Positions 34,231 through 43,949 of a DNA stretch of 64,000 bases are shown here, piece by piece. Below the pieces are notes generated by a model that worked only from the letters and a program-made list of their open reading frames with translations, was not told the DNA's origin and ran no database searches. Origin of the DNA: Pseudomonas sp. R28(2017) (lineage in GTDB: Bacteria > Pseudomonadota > Gammaproteobacteria > Pseudomonadales > Pseudomonadaceae); the NCBI RefSeq assembly GCF_002112505.1, contig NZ_NEHW01000001.1, positions 124,001-188,000 on the forward strand. Direction: 5' to 3'. Numbering within the stretch: position 1 is the stretch's first letter; every line of letters starts with the position of its first letter. The translations under genes were made by a program, and so were the position numbers.

Positions 34231-34626
34231 TTACCCGCCGCGGTGCAGCTTGCTCATCAGCTCCGCCTCGGCCTGGGTCAGGCCGCAGGTTTCGGTGAGT
34301 TCCGATACGCTGGCGCCCATGCCCACCAGCTTGGCGGCCTGGGTGAAGGTGACGCTGTTGGGGTCGCGCTGTTCCAGCTGCTGGAGCCTCTCCGGCAGCG
34401 GCGCGACGGTGGCGCGCAGCTCATGCAGGGCCTCACCCATGCGCACGGTACCGTTCTGGTAGTCGTCCAGGCGCTTGGCCAGGTCCTTGATGCGCTGGTC
34501 GCGCAGGGCATCGCCCACGGCCTGCTGCGCCGCCAGTTCGCGCTGGCGCTTGCTGTAGTTGAGGAAGAACCACAGGCTCACGGCCCACAGCAGCGCCAGG
34601 AAGATTACCGCCACCTCGAAGATCAA
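34231..34626 (-). CDS. DUF2802 protein
   Basis: 131 residues with one N-terminal membrane helix (about 3-22), a coiled coil (25-85) and a C-terminal helix-turn-helix-like DUF2802 domain (FTQAAKLVGMGASVSELTET then LTQAEAELMSKLHR). The start is a TTG (34626) one base after the cheW stop; no ATG is available in frame near it. The same gene follows cheW in many pseudomonads. Function unknown, presumably linked to chemotaxis or motility by context. Confidence 0.85.
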   Translation of the reverse strand: MIFEVAVIFLALLWAVSLWFFLNYSKRQRELAAQQAVGDALRDQRIKDLAKRLDDYQNGTVRMGEALHELRATVAPLPERLQQLEQRDPNSVTFTQAAKLVGMGASVSELTETCGLTQAEAELMSKLHRGG

Positions 34627-34627
34627 C

Positions 34628-35107
34628 TCAGATGTTCTCCAGCTCGGACCACTCTTCCTCGGTCATCATCTTGTCCAGCTCGACCAGGATCAGCAGTTCA
34701 CCGTTCTTGTTGCACACGCCCTGGATGAACTTGGCCGACTCTTCGTTACCCACGTTCGGCGCCGTTTCGATTTCCGACTGACGCAGGTACACCACCTCGG
34801 CAACGCTGTCGACCAGGATGCCGACCACTTGCTTGTCGGCCTCGATGATGACGATACGGGTGTTGTCGGTCACGTCCGACGGCATCAGGCCGAAGCGCTG
34901 GCGGGTGTCGATCACCGTCACCACGTTGCCGCGCAGGTTGATGATGCCCAGCACGTAGCTCGGCGCACCCGGCACCGGTGCGATCTCGGTGTAGCGCAGC
35001 ACTTCCTGCACTTGCATGACGTTGATGCCGTAGGACTCGTTGTCCAGACGGAAGGTTACCCACTGCAGGATCGGATCTTCAGAACCTTGCGCAGACGACT
35101 TTTTCAT
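34628..35107 (-). CDS. cheW: chemotaxis coupling protein CheW
   Basis: 159 residues with a full CheW fold: WVTFRLDNESYGINVMQVQE, PGAPSYVLGIINLRGNVVTV and the conserved IDTRQRFGL and SVAEVV segments. It links chemoreceptors to CheA. It is the last chemotaxis gene before DUF2802. Confidence 0.93.
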   Translation of the reverse strand: MKKSSAQGSEDPILQWVTFRLDNESYGINVMQVQEVLRYTEIAPVPGAPSYVLGIINLRGNVVTVIDTRQRFGLMPSDVTDNTRIVIIEADKQVVGILVDSVAEVVYLRQSEIETAPNVGNEESAKFIQGVCNKNGELLILVELDKMMTEEEWSELENI

Positions 35108-35150
35108 TCCCCTAGCCCTCTAAATCCGCCGTTGGCGGTTGTGTTCGGTG

Positions 35151-36035
35151 TCATTTCTGTTTGGCATGCAACTGCTTGACCGCGCCGCTGGCGATCAGCT
35201 CGGCCAGTGCGGCGACGTCGAGCAGTGCACACATGTGTTCGATAACCGTGCCGGCCAACCATGGGCGCTGGCCACGCTGGCTGCGCCACTTGATCTCGGC
35301 AGGGTCCAGGCGCAGCGAGCGGCTGACCTGGTGTACCGCCAGGCCCCACTCGTAGCCCTGCACGGAAATCACGTAATTCAGGCCCTGGCGGAAATCATCG
35401 CGGTAGCGGTCGGGCATCACCCAGCGCGCCGTGTCCAGCACCTTCAGGTTGCCCGCCTGGCAGGTCAGGATGCCAAGGAACCAGTCCGGCTGGCCGAACA
35501 GCGGCGTCAGTTCCTGGCCTTCCAGGCTGTAGATCGAGCCCAGGCACACCAGCGGCACGGCCAGGGTCAGCCCGGCAACGTCGAACAGCAGGCACTCGAA
35601 CGGCTCGGCCGCCCAGGCCGGGCGGCCATCGACACTGGCCGGCGGGACCGGTGCGTCAGCCATGCCTGCTGCTGGCAAGTGCACTTCCACCAAGGGTGCG
35701 ACCGGCTCCGGTGCTGGCACTTCGGTCAATACCGGGATGCTGGCCTCAGCCACCACCTCAGCCTCGACCACCGCGACTACCGGCGGCTCGACCGGCAGCA
35801 CGGCGGGCAGCACCTTTACCTGCGGTTCGGCAAAAGGCCTGGCCGCAGGTGCTGGCTGGCCAGCGTCTCGCGCCTGCTCTTCGCGCACGGCAGCAGCGAA
35901 TTCATCACTGGTTGCGGGCGCTTCACTGGGCGTTGGCAGGTCAAGGATGTCCTCGGCCTCGGTGGCCTCCTGCAGCAACCCATCGAGGTATGACTGCAGG
36001 GCCAGTTGCGGCTTGGTGCCGACAGGCCGGTTCAT
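35151..36035 (-). CDS. CheW-like protein with a Pro/Ala/Val-rich N-terminal region
   Basis: 294 residues from ATG 36035. The N-terminal 140 residues are disordered and rich in Pro, Ala, Glu and Val. The C-terminal CheW domain (about 145-290) is recognisable by ECLLFDVAGLTLAVPLVCLG and PDWFLGILTCQAGNLKVLDT. Counterparts sit between cheW and the ParA-like gene in other pseudomonads. It may recruit the ParA-like protein to polar chemotaxis arrays, by inference from gene pairing: its start overlaps the parA stop by ATGA. Confidence 0.88.
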   Translation of the reverse strand: MNRPVGTKPQLALQSYLDGLLQEATEAEDILDLPTPSEAPATSDEFAAAVREEQARDAGQPAPAARPFAEPQVKVLPAVLPVEPPVVAVVEAEVVAEASIPVLTEVPAPEPVAPLVEVHLPAAGMADAPVPPASVDGRPAWAAEPFECLLFDVAGLTLAVPLVCLGSIYSLEGQELTPLFGQPDWFLGILTCQAGNLKVLDTARWVMPDRYRDDFRQGLNYVISVQGYEWGLAVHQVSRSLRLDPAEIKWRSQRGQRPWLAGTVIEHMCALLDVAALAELIASGAVKQLHAKQK

Positions 36036-36823
36036 CGGGTCACCTGCGCAGCAGGCTTGTAGGTGAGCATGTGCTTGAGCAGTGCCCGGTAGGCGATCAC
36101 GCCGCGGCTCTTGCCGTCGAACTGCGACGGCGTGACGCCATTGCGGCTGGCATCGCGCAGGCGCGTGTCGACCGGGATGTAACCCTGCCACACCTGGTGT
36201 TCATAGGTATCGCGCAGCACCTTGAGGGTGCCCAGCGAAGCCTGGGTACGGCGGTCGAACAGGGTCGGCACGATCTGGTAAGGCAACGCCTGCTTGCGCG
36301 AGCGGTTGACCATGGTCAAGGTGCCGATCATCCGTTCCAGGCCCTTCACCGCCAGAAATTCGGTCTGCACCGGAATCACCAGCTGCTGGCTGGCCGCCAA
36401 GGCATTGACCATCAGCACGCCCAGCAACGGCGGGCTGTCGATCAACGCGAAATCAAAATCCTGCCACAACTGCGCCAGACTCTTGGCGATCACCAGGCCC
36501 AGGCCACTCTGCCCTGGCGACTGGCGCTCCAGTACCGCCAATGCCGTGCTCGACGGCAGCAACGAGATACGCTCATCGCTGGTCGGCAGCAGCAATTGCC
36601 CCGGCAGGCCCTCGGGCACGCTGCCCTTGTGCAGGAACAGGTCGTAGCAGCTGTGCTCCAGGGCATCCGGGTTGTGCCCGAAATAGCTGGTCATCGAGCC
36701 ATGCGGGTCGAGGTCGACGACGACCACGCGCTTGCCCGCCTCGGCCAGCAGGCCGGCCAGGGCAATGGTGGTGGTGGTCTTACCGACACCACCTTTTTGA
36801 TTGGCTACTGCCCAGACTCTCAT
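36032..36823 (-). CDS. ParA/Soj-family ATPase of the chemotaxis locus (ParC-like)
   Basis: 263 residues. Deviant Walker A NQKGGVGKTTTTIALAG at 8-24, the VVDLDPHGSMTSYFG switch, and ALIDSPPLLGVLMVNAL. ParA proteins of this locus position chemotaxis clusters at cell poles rather than segregate DNA; this follows from the gene neighbours, since no parB or centromere is present. Confidence 0.88.
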   Translation of the reverse strand: MRVWAVANQKGGVGKTTTTIALAGLLAEAGKRVVVVDLDPHGSMTSYFGHNPDALEHSCYDLFLHKGSVPEGLPGQLLLPTSDERISLLPSSTALAVLERQSPGQSGLGLVIAKSLAQLWQDFDFALIDSPPLLGVLMVNALAASQQLVIPVQTEFLAVKGLERMIGTLTMVNRSRKQALPYQIVPTLFDRRTQASLGTLKVLRDTYEHQVWQGYIPVDTRLRDASRNGVTPSQFDGKSRGVIAYRALLKHMLTYKPAAQVTR

Positions 36824-36890
36824 AGGACAACTCTTGTTTCATGGGTGTCGCCGGCTCCCACAGGGCATGCGGTGACGGAGAATTGACGGC

Positions 36891-37748
36891 TCACTTCGCC
36901 GTCGTCGCGGCTGGGGCTGGTGGTGCAGTTTGTGTGCCAGCACGACGCAGCGCTGCATCTGCGGTGGCATTGGCACTGCCCGAGCCGGTCAGGCTGCGGC
37001 GCACTTCGAGGTTGCGGGAAATCACCAGCACCACCCGGCGATTGCGCGCACGCCCTTCGGCGGTGTCGTTGCTGGCCACCGGCTGGTACTCACCGTAACC
37101 CACCGAGGCCATGCGCGCCGGGTTGACCCCTTCCATTGCCAGCAGGCGCACGATGCTCGCCGCCCGCGCTGCCGACAGTTCCCAGTTGGTCGGGTACTGC
37201 GCCGTGCGGATCGGCAGGTTGTCGGTGAACCCCTCGACGTGCACCGGGTTGGCGAACGGTTTGAGGATGCTGCCGACTTTCTCGATGATGGCGAACGCCT
37301 TGTCACTGGGCATGGCATCGCCACTGCCGAACAGCAAGGAAGAGTTGAGCTCGATCTCCACCCACAGCTCGTTGCCGCGCACGGTCATCTGGTCGGACTT
37401 GATCAGGTCGCCGAAGGCATCACGCACGTCGTCGCTGATGGTCTTCAGCGGGTCGACATTGGTCTGCGCCAGGCCCGCATCGGTCTGCTCGCTGTCCTTG
37501 ATCAAAGGTTCTGCCGGCTTCACGCTGAGCGGCTGCTCATCACCGATCGGGATCGGTTTCATGCTCCGCTCGGGGTCGTTGAACACTCCGAGCAGCGCCT
37601 GCGAGATGACCTTGTACTTGCCCTCGTTGATCGAGGAGATCGAATACATGACCACGAAGAAAGCGAACAGCAAGGTGATGAAGTCGGCGTACGACACCAG
37701 CCAGCGTTCGTGGTTCTCGTGCTCCTCGGTATGACGGCGACGGCGCAT
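36891..37748 (-). CDS. motD: flagellar stator protein MotD
   Basis: 285 residues. A basic N-terminus is followed by one membrane helix with the stator Asp (ERWLVSYADFITLLFAFFVV). A C-terminal OmpA/MotB peptidoglycan-binding domain contains VEGFTDNLPIRTAQYPTNWE then LSAARAASIVRLLAMEGVNP. It pairs with MotC to form a second stator set used in pseudomonads. Confidence 0.93.
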   Translation of the reverse strand: MRRRRHTEEHENHERWLVSYADFITLLFAFFVVMYSISSINEGKYKVISQALLGVFNDPERSMKPIPIGDEQPLSVKPAEPLIKDSEQTDAGLAQTNVDPLKTISDDVRDAFGDLIKSDQMTVRGNELWVEIELNSSLLFGSGDAMPSDKAFAIIEKVGSILKPFANPVHVEGFTDNLPIRTAQYPTNWELSAARAASIVRLLAMEGVNPARMASVGYGEYQPVASNDTAEGRARNRRVVLVISRNLEVRRSLTGSGSANATADAALRRAGTQTAPPAPAATTAK

Positions 37749-37751
37749 GGC

Positions 37752-38492
37752 TTACTCCATGAAGCCTTGCAGCTTCAGCTCGATCGAGCGCGGGTTCTCG
37801 CCCTCGGCAATCGACAGCAGGCCTTCGAGCAGCATCTCGCGGTAGCGCGACTGGCGCATGACGATGGCCTTGAGCTTGTTGGCGATCGGCAGCAGGATCA
37901 GGTTGGCACTGGCCACGCCGTAGATGGTGGCGACGAAGGCCACGGCGATGCCGTTGCCCAGTTGCGACGGGTCGGCCAGGTTGCCCATGACATGGATCAG
38001 GCCCATGACCGCGCCGATGATACCGATGGTCGGGGCATAGCCGCCCATGCTCTCGAACACCTTGGCGGCCTGGATATCACGGCTTTCCTGGGTCAGGAAG
38101 TCGACTTCGAGGATGCCGCGGATCGATTCCGGCTCGGCGCCATCGACCAGCAGCTGCAGGCCCTTGCGGGCGTACGGGTCGGGTTCGGCATCGGCCACGC
38201 CTTCGAGGCCGAGCAGGCCTTCCTTGCGCGCCACCAGGCTCCAGTTGACCACCCGGTCGATACCGCCGGCCAGGTCGACCCGCGGCGGGAAGAAGATCCA
38301 GCGCAGAATCTGCAGCGCGCGCTTGAACGACGACAGCGGCGACTGCAGCAATGCCGCCGCCAGGGTGCCACCGAGCACGATCAGGCCGGCCGGGCCATTG
38401 AGCAAGGCACCGACGTGGCCACCTTCGAGAAAGTTGCCGCCAACGATGGCGACGAACGCCAGGATCAGGCCAATCAGGCTGAGCACATCCAT
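37752..38492 (-). CDS. motC: flagellar stator protein MotC
   Basis: 246 residues from ATG 38492 ([20 protein letters not shown]), a MotA-family protein with four membrane helices. The proton-channel region is YAPTIGIIGAVMGLIHVMGN and the torque region holds charged residues around 80-110. The stop lies 3 bases before motD; the start overlaps the cheB stop. Confidence 0.93.
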   Translation of the reverse strand: MDVLSLIGLILAFVAIVGGNFLEGGHVGALLNGPAGLIVLGGTLAAALLQSPLSSFKRALQILRWIFFPPRVDLAGGIDRVVNWSLVARKEGLLGLEGVADAEPDPYARKGLQLLVDGAEPESIRGILEVDFLTQESRDIQAAKVFESMGGYAPTIGIIGAVMGLIHVMGNLADPSQLGNGIAVAFVATIYGVASANLILLPIANKLKAIVMRQSRYREMLLEGLLSIAEGENPRSIELKLQGFME

Positions 38493-39622
38493 CAGACGCA
38501 AGCCTCGACCAGGTGTTTGCCAATTTCATCCAGGCTGTACACCGCGTCGGCCAGGTTGGCTTTGACGATGGCCATGGGCATGCCGTAGATCACACAGCTG
38601 GCCTCATCCTGGGCCCACACGGTACTGCCGCCCTGCTTGAGCAGGCGTGCGCCTTCGCGGCCGTCGGCGCCCATGCCGGTGAGCACCACCGACAGCACCT
38701 TGTCGCCGTAGGACTTGGCCGCCGACCCAAAGGTGATGTCCACGCACGGCTTGTAGTTCAGGCGCTCGTCGCCCGGCAGGATCTTCACCGTGCCACGGCC
38801 GTCGATCATCATCTGCTTGCCGCCAGGGGCCAGCAGCGCCAGGCCCGGGCGCAGCATGTCGCCGTCCTCGGCTTCCTTGACGCTGATCTTGCACAGCTTG
38901 TCGAGGCGCTCGGCAAAGGCCTTGGTGAAGGCTGCGGGCATGTGCTGGATCAGCACGATCGGCGCCGGGAAGTTCGCCGGCAACTGGGTCAGCACGCGCT
39001 GCAGGGCCACCGGGCCACCGGTGGAGGTGCCGATCGCCACCAATTTGTAAGGCTTGCGCTTGGGTGCCGGGGAATGCGTTGCGGCCGGCGCCGGTGCCGG
39101 TGCACGAACAGGCGCGGCAGCACGTATCGGCGCGGCGCTGGCCAGGCTGCTGGCGGGCGCATGGCTGCTGGCCGGCGTAGGTGCGGTAACCGGCGCGGGG
39201 CTGGCGTAGCTGCCAAAACGGCGGTTGCTGCGCGAGATGGTATGGACCTTTTCGCACAGCAGCTGCTTGACCTTCTCCGGGTTGCGCGAGATGTCTTCGA
39301 AGTTCTTCGGCAGGTAATCCACCGCACCGGCATCCAGCGCGTCGAGGGTGACACGGGCACCTTCGTGGGTCAGCGAGGAGAACATCAACACCGGCGTCGG
39401 GCAGCGCTGCATGATGTGCCGCACTGCGGTGATGCCATCCATCATGGGCATTTCGTAGTCCATGGTGATGACGTCGGGTTTGAGCGCCAGCGCCTGGTCG
39501 ATCGCTTCCCTGCCGTTGGTCGCGGTGCCGACCACCTGGATGGTCGGGTCCGCCGAAAGGATTTCCGAAACGCGGCGGCGGAAGAAACCGGAATCATCCA
39601 CCACCAGGACCTTGACTGCCAT
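38492..39622 (-). CDS. cheB: chemotaxis methylesterase CheB
   Basis: 376 residues from ATG 39622 with GGAG 5 bases ahead. A receiver domain (phosphoacceptor Asp55 in [10 protein letters not shown]), an Ala/Pro-rich linker (about 145-185), and a C-terminal methylesterase domain with the catalytic Ser in [14 protein letters not shown] and [16 protein letters not shown]. It removes methyl groups and deamidates receptors. Confidence 0.94.
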   Translation of the reverse strand: MAVKVLVVDDSGFFRRRVSEILSADPTIQVVGTATNGREAIDQALALKPDVITMDYEMPMMDGITAVRHIMQRCPTPVLMFSSLTHEGARVTLDALDAGAVDYLPKNFEDISRNPEKVKQLLCEKVHTISRSNRRFGSYASPAPVTAPTPASSHAPASSLASAAPIRAAAPVRAPAPAPAATHSPAPKRKPYKLVAIGTSTGGPVALQRVLTQLPANFPAPIVLIQHMPAAFTKAFAERLDKLCKISVKEAEDGDMLRPGLALLAPGGKQMMIDGRGTVKILPGDERLNYKPCVDITFGSAAKSYGDKVLSVVLTGMGADGREGARLLKQGGSTVWAQDEASCVIYGMPMAIVKANLADAVYSLDEIGKHLVEACV

Positions 39623-39669
39623 AAACACTCCATTAGGCGGCGCAACCGGCCAGGGTGCGCCGCCGAAAA

Positions 39670-41895
39670 TCAGATACGCCGTGCCGCGTAACGCTTGAGC
39701 ATGCTCGGCACGTCGAGAATCAGCGCGATGCGGCCGTCACCGGTGATGGTGGCGCCGGACATGCCCGGGGTACCTTGCAGCATCTTGCCCAGCGGCTTGA
39801 TCACCACCTCTTCCTGGCCCACCAGCTGGTCGACCACGAAGCCGATACGCTGGGTACCGACCGACAGGATCACCACATGGCCCTCGCGCTGCTCCTCGTG
39901 CACCTGGCCCTGAACCAGCCAGCGCTTGAGGTAGAACAGCGGCAGCGCCTTGTCGCGCACGATCACCACTTCCTGGCCGTCGACCACGTTGGTGCGCGAC
40001 AGGTCGAGGTGGAAGATCTCGTTGACGTTGACCAGCGGGAAGGCGAACGCCTGGTTGCCCAGCATCACCATCAGGGTCGGCATGATCGCCAGGGTCAGCG
40101 GCACCTTGATGACGATCTTCGAACCCTGGCCCTTGGCCGAGAAGATGTTGATCGAGCCGTTGAGCTGGGAAATCTTGGTTTTCACCACGTCCATGCCGAC
40201 GCCGCGGCCGGACACGTCGGAAATCTCGGTCTTGGTCGAGAAGCCCGGGGCGAAGATCAGGTTGTAGCAGTCCGATTCGCTCAGGCGATCGGCGGCGTCC
40301 TTGTCCATCAGGCCCTTTTCCACGGCCTTGGCGCGCAGAATGTTCGGGTCCATGCCCTTGCCGTCGTCGGAGATCGACAGCAGGATGTGGTCACCTTCCT
40401 GCTCGGCCGACAGCACCACGCGGCCGGTTCGGGCCTTGCCGGACGCTTCACGCTCGTCGGGCATCTCGACACCGTGGTCGACGGCGTTGCGCACCAGGTG
40501 CACCAGCGGGTCGGCCAGGGCTTCGACGAGGTTCTTGTCGAGGTCGGTTTCTTCGCCGACCAGCTCCAGGTTGATCTCTTTCTTCAGCTGCCGAGCCAGG
40601 TCGCGGACCAGGCGCGGGAAGCGCCCGAAGACCTTCTTGATCGGCTGCATGCGGGTCTTCATCACCGCGGTCTGCAGGTCGGCGGTGACCACGTCGAGGT
40701 TGGACACGGCCTTGGACATGGCCTCGTCGCCGCTGTTCAGGCCCAGGCGTACCAGGCGGTTACGCACCAGCACCAGTTCGCCGACCATGTTCATGATCTC
40801 GTCCAGGCGCGCGGTGTCGACGCGCACGGTGGTTTCCGCTTCGCTGGCAGGCTTTTCCGCCGCAGCGGCCGGGGTGCGCGCTGGCGCGGCAGGCTTGGCT
40901 GCAGTGACGTTGCCAGGTGCAGCAGCGGCCGGGGCAGCAGCAGGCCTGGCGAGCGGTTGGCTTTCAGCCTTCTGCGCAACCGGCGCAGCCACGGCAGCAG
41001 GCGCCTGGGCAGTAGCGGCCTCACCGGTGAACTTGCCCTTGCCGTGCAACTGGTCGAGCAGCGCTTCGAACTCGTGCTCGGTGATCTCGTCGCTGCTGGC
41101 AGGCGCGGCAACGCTTTGCACGGCAGCGGCGGCAACGGGCAAGGCATCGGCCTGGAAGGTGCCCTTGCCGTGCAACTGGTCCAGCAACGACTCGAACTCT
41201 TCGTCGGTGATCTCGTCGCTCATCGGCGCACTGGCATCGACCACCGCTTCGGCGGCAGCCACTTCGGGCGAGAACTGGCCCTTGCCATGCAACTGGTCGA
41301 GCAGCGATTCGAACTCGGCGTCGGTGATGTCGTCACCCGAGCCGCTCAGGGTCTCGCCCTGCATCTGCGCGTCAAAGGCGGCCGCTTCGGCCTTGACCGC
41401 GTCGAGCGAGTCGAGCAGCTGCTCGAACTCGGTGTCGGTGATGTCCGCTTCTGCCGCCACCGGCTGCGGCGCAGCTTCGACCACCACCGCCGGGGCGTCG
41501 GCGCTGGCAGGTTCCGCCAGCCGCGACAGGGCCGCCAGCAGCTCCGGGGTGGCCGGGGTCACTTCACTGCGCTCACGCACCTGGCCGAACATGCTGTTGA
41601 CCGTGTCCAGTGCTTCGAGCACCACGTCCATCAGTTCCGCGTCGACCCGGCGCTCACCTTTGCGCAGGATGTCGAACACGTTCTCGGCGATATGGCAGCA
41701 CTCCACCAGCTCGTTCAGCTGAAGGAAGCCGGCGCCCCCTTTTACAGTGTGGAAACCGCGAAAGATCGCATTGAGCAGGTCGGCATCGTCGGGCCGGCTT
41801 TCCAGCTCGACCAGTTGCTCGGACAGTTGCTCAAGAATTTCGCCGGCTTCTACCAGGAAATCCTGAAGGATTTCTTCATCGGCGCCGAAGCTCAT
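39670..41895 (-). CDS. cheA: chemotaxis histidine kinase CheA with repeated linker motifs
   Basis: 741 residues. The P1 Hpt domain has phospho-His49 ([13 protein letters not shown]). In place of a clear P2 domain, the linker (about 150-290) carries one degenerate and three near-identical copies of [17 protein letters not shown] (about 151, 189, 228, 270). An Ala/Pro linker, the dimerisation domain, the ATPase core (VRNAVDHG, later [12 protein letters not shown]) and a C-terminal CheW-like domain follow. It phosphorylates CheY and CheB. Confidence 0.94.
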   Translation of the reverse strand: MSFGADEEILQDFLVEAGEILEQLSEQLVELESRPDDADLLNAIFRGFHTVKGGAGFLQLNELVECCHIAENVFDILRKGERRVDAELMDVVLEALDTVNSMFGQVRERSEVTPATPELLAALSRLAEPASADAPAVVVEAAPQPVAAEADITDTEFEQLLDSLDAVKAEAAAFDAQMQGETLSGSGDDITDAEFESLLDQLHGKGQFSPEVAAAEAVVDASAPMSDEITDEEFESLLDQLHGKGTFQADALPVAAAAVQSVAAPASSDEITEHEFEALLDQLHGKGKFTGEAATAQAPAAVAAPVAQKAESQPLARPAAAPAAAAPGNVTAAKPAAPARTPAAAAEKPASEAETTVRVDTARLDEIMNMVGELVLVRNRLVRLGLNSGDEAMSKAVSNLDVVTADLQTAVMKTRMQPIKKVFGRFPRLVRDLARQLKKEINLELVGEETDLDKNLVEALADPLVHLVRNAVDHGVEMPDEREASGKARTGRVVLSAEQEGDHILLSISDDGKGMDPNILRAKAVEKGLMDKDAADRLSESDCYNLIFAPGFSTKTEISDVSGRGVGMDVVKTKISQLNGSINIFSAKGQGSKIVIKVPLTLAIMPTLMVMLGNQAFAFPLVNVNEIFHLDLSRTNVVDGQEVVIVRDKALPLFYLKRWLVQGQVHEEQREGHVVILSVGTQRIGFVVDQLVGQEEVVIKPLGKMLQGTPGMSGATITGDGRIALILDVPSMLKRYAARRI

Positions 41896-41907
41896 TAAAC
41901 GTGCTCC

Positions 41908-42696
41908 TTAAAAACCCAGGCTGGACAGCAGATCGTCGACGTCGTCCTGACCGGACACAACGTCTTCACGCTTATCGGCATGAATCTGCGGACCTTCACC
42001 CCGAGTCGGATGTTTTTCTTGATCTTTTTCAGCGCGCAGCTGCTGGTGGTCATGTTCGATGCCGGCAAAGCGGTCGACCTGACTGGCCATCAGCACGAGC
42101 TTGAGCAGATTGCTTTCCACTTCGGTCACCAGCGCGGTCACGCGCTTGATCACCTGGCCGGTCAGGTCCTGATAGTCCTGGGCCAGCAGAATGTCGTTGA
42201 GGTGGCCGGCAACCTTGCGGTTCCCCTCGGCGCTGTGCGTCAGGAAACTGTCGACGCGCTTGACCAGCTCGCGAAACTCCGGCGCTGCGACTTCGCGGCG
42301 CATGAAGCGCTGCCAGTCGACGCTCAGGCCTTGCGCCTCGTTTGCCAGGTCGTTGAGCACCGGGGTGCTCTCCTCCACCAGGTCCATGGTGCGGTTGGCG
42401 GCACCCTCGGTGAGCTTGACCACGTAGGACAGGCGCTCGGTGGCATCGGTGATCTGCGAAACTTCCTCGGCCTGCGGCATGCGCGGGTCGATCTGGAAGC
42501 TGACGATCGCGCTGTGCAGTTCACGGGTGAGCTTGCCGACCTCCTGGTACAGGCCGCGGTCGCGGGTCTGGTTGAGCTGATGGATCAGCTGCACCGCCTC
42601 GCCGAAACGCCCCCGCTCCAGGCTCTCGACCAGCTCCTGGGCATGTTTCTTCAGGGTCGACTCGAACTCCCCCAAAGACGTCTGTGTTGATTCCAT
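41908..42696 (-). CDS. cheZ: CheY phosphatase CheZ
   Basis: 262 residues, mostly long helices. The catalytic stretch is HLNDILLAQDYQDLTGQVIK with the Asp/Gln pair. The C-terminus VDDLLSSLGF is the CheY-binding tail. It dephosphorylates CheY-P. Eighteen bases separate it from cheY. Confidence 0.93.
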   Translation of the reverse strand: MESTQTSLGEFESTLKKHAQELVESLERGRFGEAVQLIHQLNQTRDRGLYQEVGKLTRELHSAIVSFQIDPRMPQAEEVSQITDATERLSYVVKLTEGAANRTMDLVEESTPVLNDLANEAQGLSVDWQRFMRREVAAPEFRELVKRVDSFLTHSAEGNRKVAGHLNDILLAQDYQDLTGQVIKRVTALVTEVESNLLKLVLMASQVDRFAGIEHDHQQLRAEKDQEKHPTRGEGPQIHADKREDVVSGQDDVDDLLSSLGF

Positions 42697-42714
42697 GGCG
42701 CCCCCTGACGTGAC

Positions 42715-43089
42715 TCAGCCGTTGACGCGTTCGAAGATCTTCTCGATCTTTTCTTTGAGCACCTGGGCGGTGAACGGCTTGACCACGTAGCCGTTGACCC
42801 CGGCCTGGGCCGCTTCGATGATCTGGTCGCGCTTGGCTTCGGCGGTCACCATCAGCACCGGCATGGTTTTCAGGCGATCGTGGGCACGCACCTTGCGCAG
42901 CAGGTCGATACCGGACATGCCAGGCATGTTCCAGTCGGTCACCAGGAAGTCGTAATGGCCGCTTTCGAGCATCGGCAGCGCGGTGGTGCCGTCATCGGCT
43001 TCATCGGTGTTGGTGAAGCCCAGGTCACGCAACAGGTTCTTGATGATCCGCCGCATCGTCGAAAAGTCGTCAACGATGAGGATTTTCAT
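42715..43089 (-). CDS. cheY: chemotaxis response regulator CheY
   Basis: 124 residues from ATG 43089, with GGAGG about 14 bases upstream. Receiver fold with the acidic pocket ILIVDDFS, phosphoacceptor Asp52 (TDWNMPG), a Thr in MVTAEAKRD and Lys in VVKPFT. CheY-P binds FliM/FliN to switch rotation. Confidence 0.94.
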   Translation of the reverse strand: MKILIVDDFSTMRRIIKNLLRDLGFTNTDEADDGTTALPMLESGHYDFLVTDWNMPGMSGIDLLRKVRAHDRLKTMPVLMVTAEAKRDQIIEAAQAGVNGYVVKPFTAQVLKEKIEKIFERVNG

Positions 43090-43208
43090 GTCTTTGTTCA
43101 AGTAGACCTCCAAGCAGTCTCAAACGCGCTCGGCTGCGAGCACGCGTATTCATTCAATTCGGTGCAACAGGGAAAACACGTGGAAAACGACTGCAACGAC
43201 CCTCGGGC

Positions 43209-43949
43209 TCAACGGGCCCGCCATTCCCCCAGGCGGCTGCGCAGGCGCGCGGCACACTGGCTGTGCAACTGGCTGACACGCGATTCGCTGACCCCCAGTA
43301 CCTCACCGATTTCCTTGAGGTTCAGCTCTTCGTCGTAGTACAGCGCCAACACCAGCCGCTCACGCTCCGGCAGGTTGGCGATCGCATCGGTCAGGGCAGC
43401 CTGGAAGCGCTCGTCCTCCAGATCGCGCGACGGCTCGATCTGGCCACTGGCGCCGTCCTCGTGCAGCCCTTCGTGCTCGCCGTCCTGCAACAGGTCGTCG
43501 AAACTGAACAGGCGGCTCCCCAAGGTATCGTTCAAGATCCCGTAGTAATCATCGAGACTCAACTGGAGTTCGGCAGCAACTTCATGATCTTTAGCGTCGC
43601 GGCCGGTTCTTGCTTCCACGGCGCGCATCGCGTCACTGACCATGCGCGTATTGCGGTGCACCGAACGCGGTGCCCAATCGCCCTTGCGGACCTCGTCGAG
43701 CATCGCCCCGCGGATGCGGATGCCGGCGTAGGTTTCAAAGCTGGCGCCCTTGCTGGCGTCGTACTTGTTGGCCACTTCCAGCAGCCCGATCATGCCGGCC
43801 TGGATCAGGTCCTCGACCTGGACGTTGGCGGGCAGGCGTGCCAGCAGGTGGTAGGCGATGCGCTTGACCAGCGGCGCGTAGCGTTCCACCAGCTCGAACT
43901 GGGCGTCCTTCGACGCCTTGCTGTACATCTTGAAGCCGCTCGCGTTCAT
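43209..43949 (-). CDS. fliA: flagellar sigma factor FliA (sigma-28)
   Basis: 246 residues with sigma regions 2 (LIQAGMIGLLEVANKYDASK), 3 and 4 (LVLALYYDEELNLKEIGEVL then SESRVSQLHSQ). It directs late flagellar and chemotaxis transcription. Its start overlaps the fleN stop by 4 bases. Confidence 0.94.
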   Translation of the reverse strand: MNASGFKMYSKASKDAQFELVERYAPLVKRIAYHLLARLPANVQVEDLIQAGMIGLLEVANKYDASKGASFETYAGIRIRGAMLDEVRKGDWAPRSVHRNTRMVSDAMRAVEARTGRDAKDHEVAAELQLSLDDYYGILNDTLGSRLFSFDDLLQDGEHEGLHEDGASGQIEPSRDLEDERFQAALTDAIANLPERERLVLALYYDEELNLKEIGEVLGVSESRVSQLHSQCAARLRSRLGEWRAR

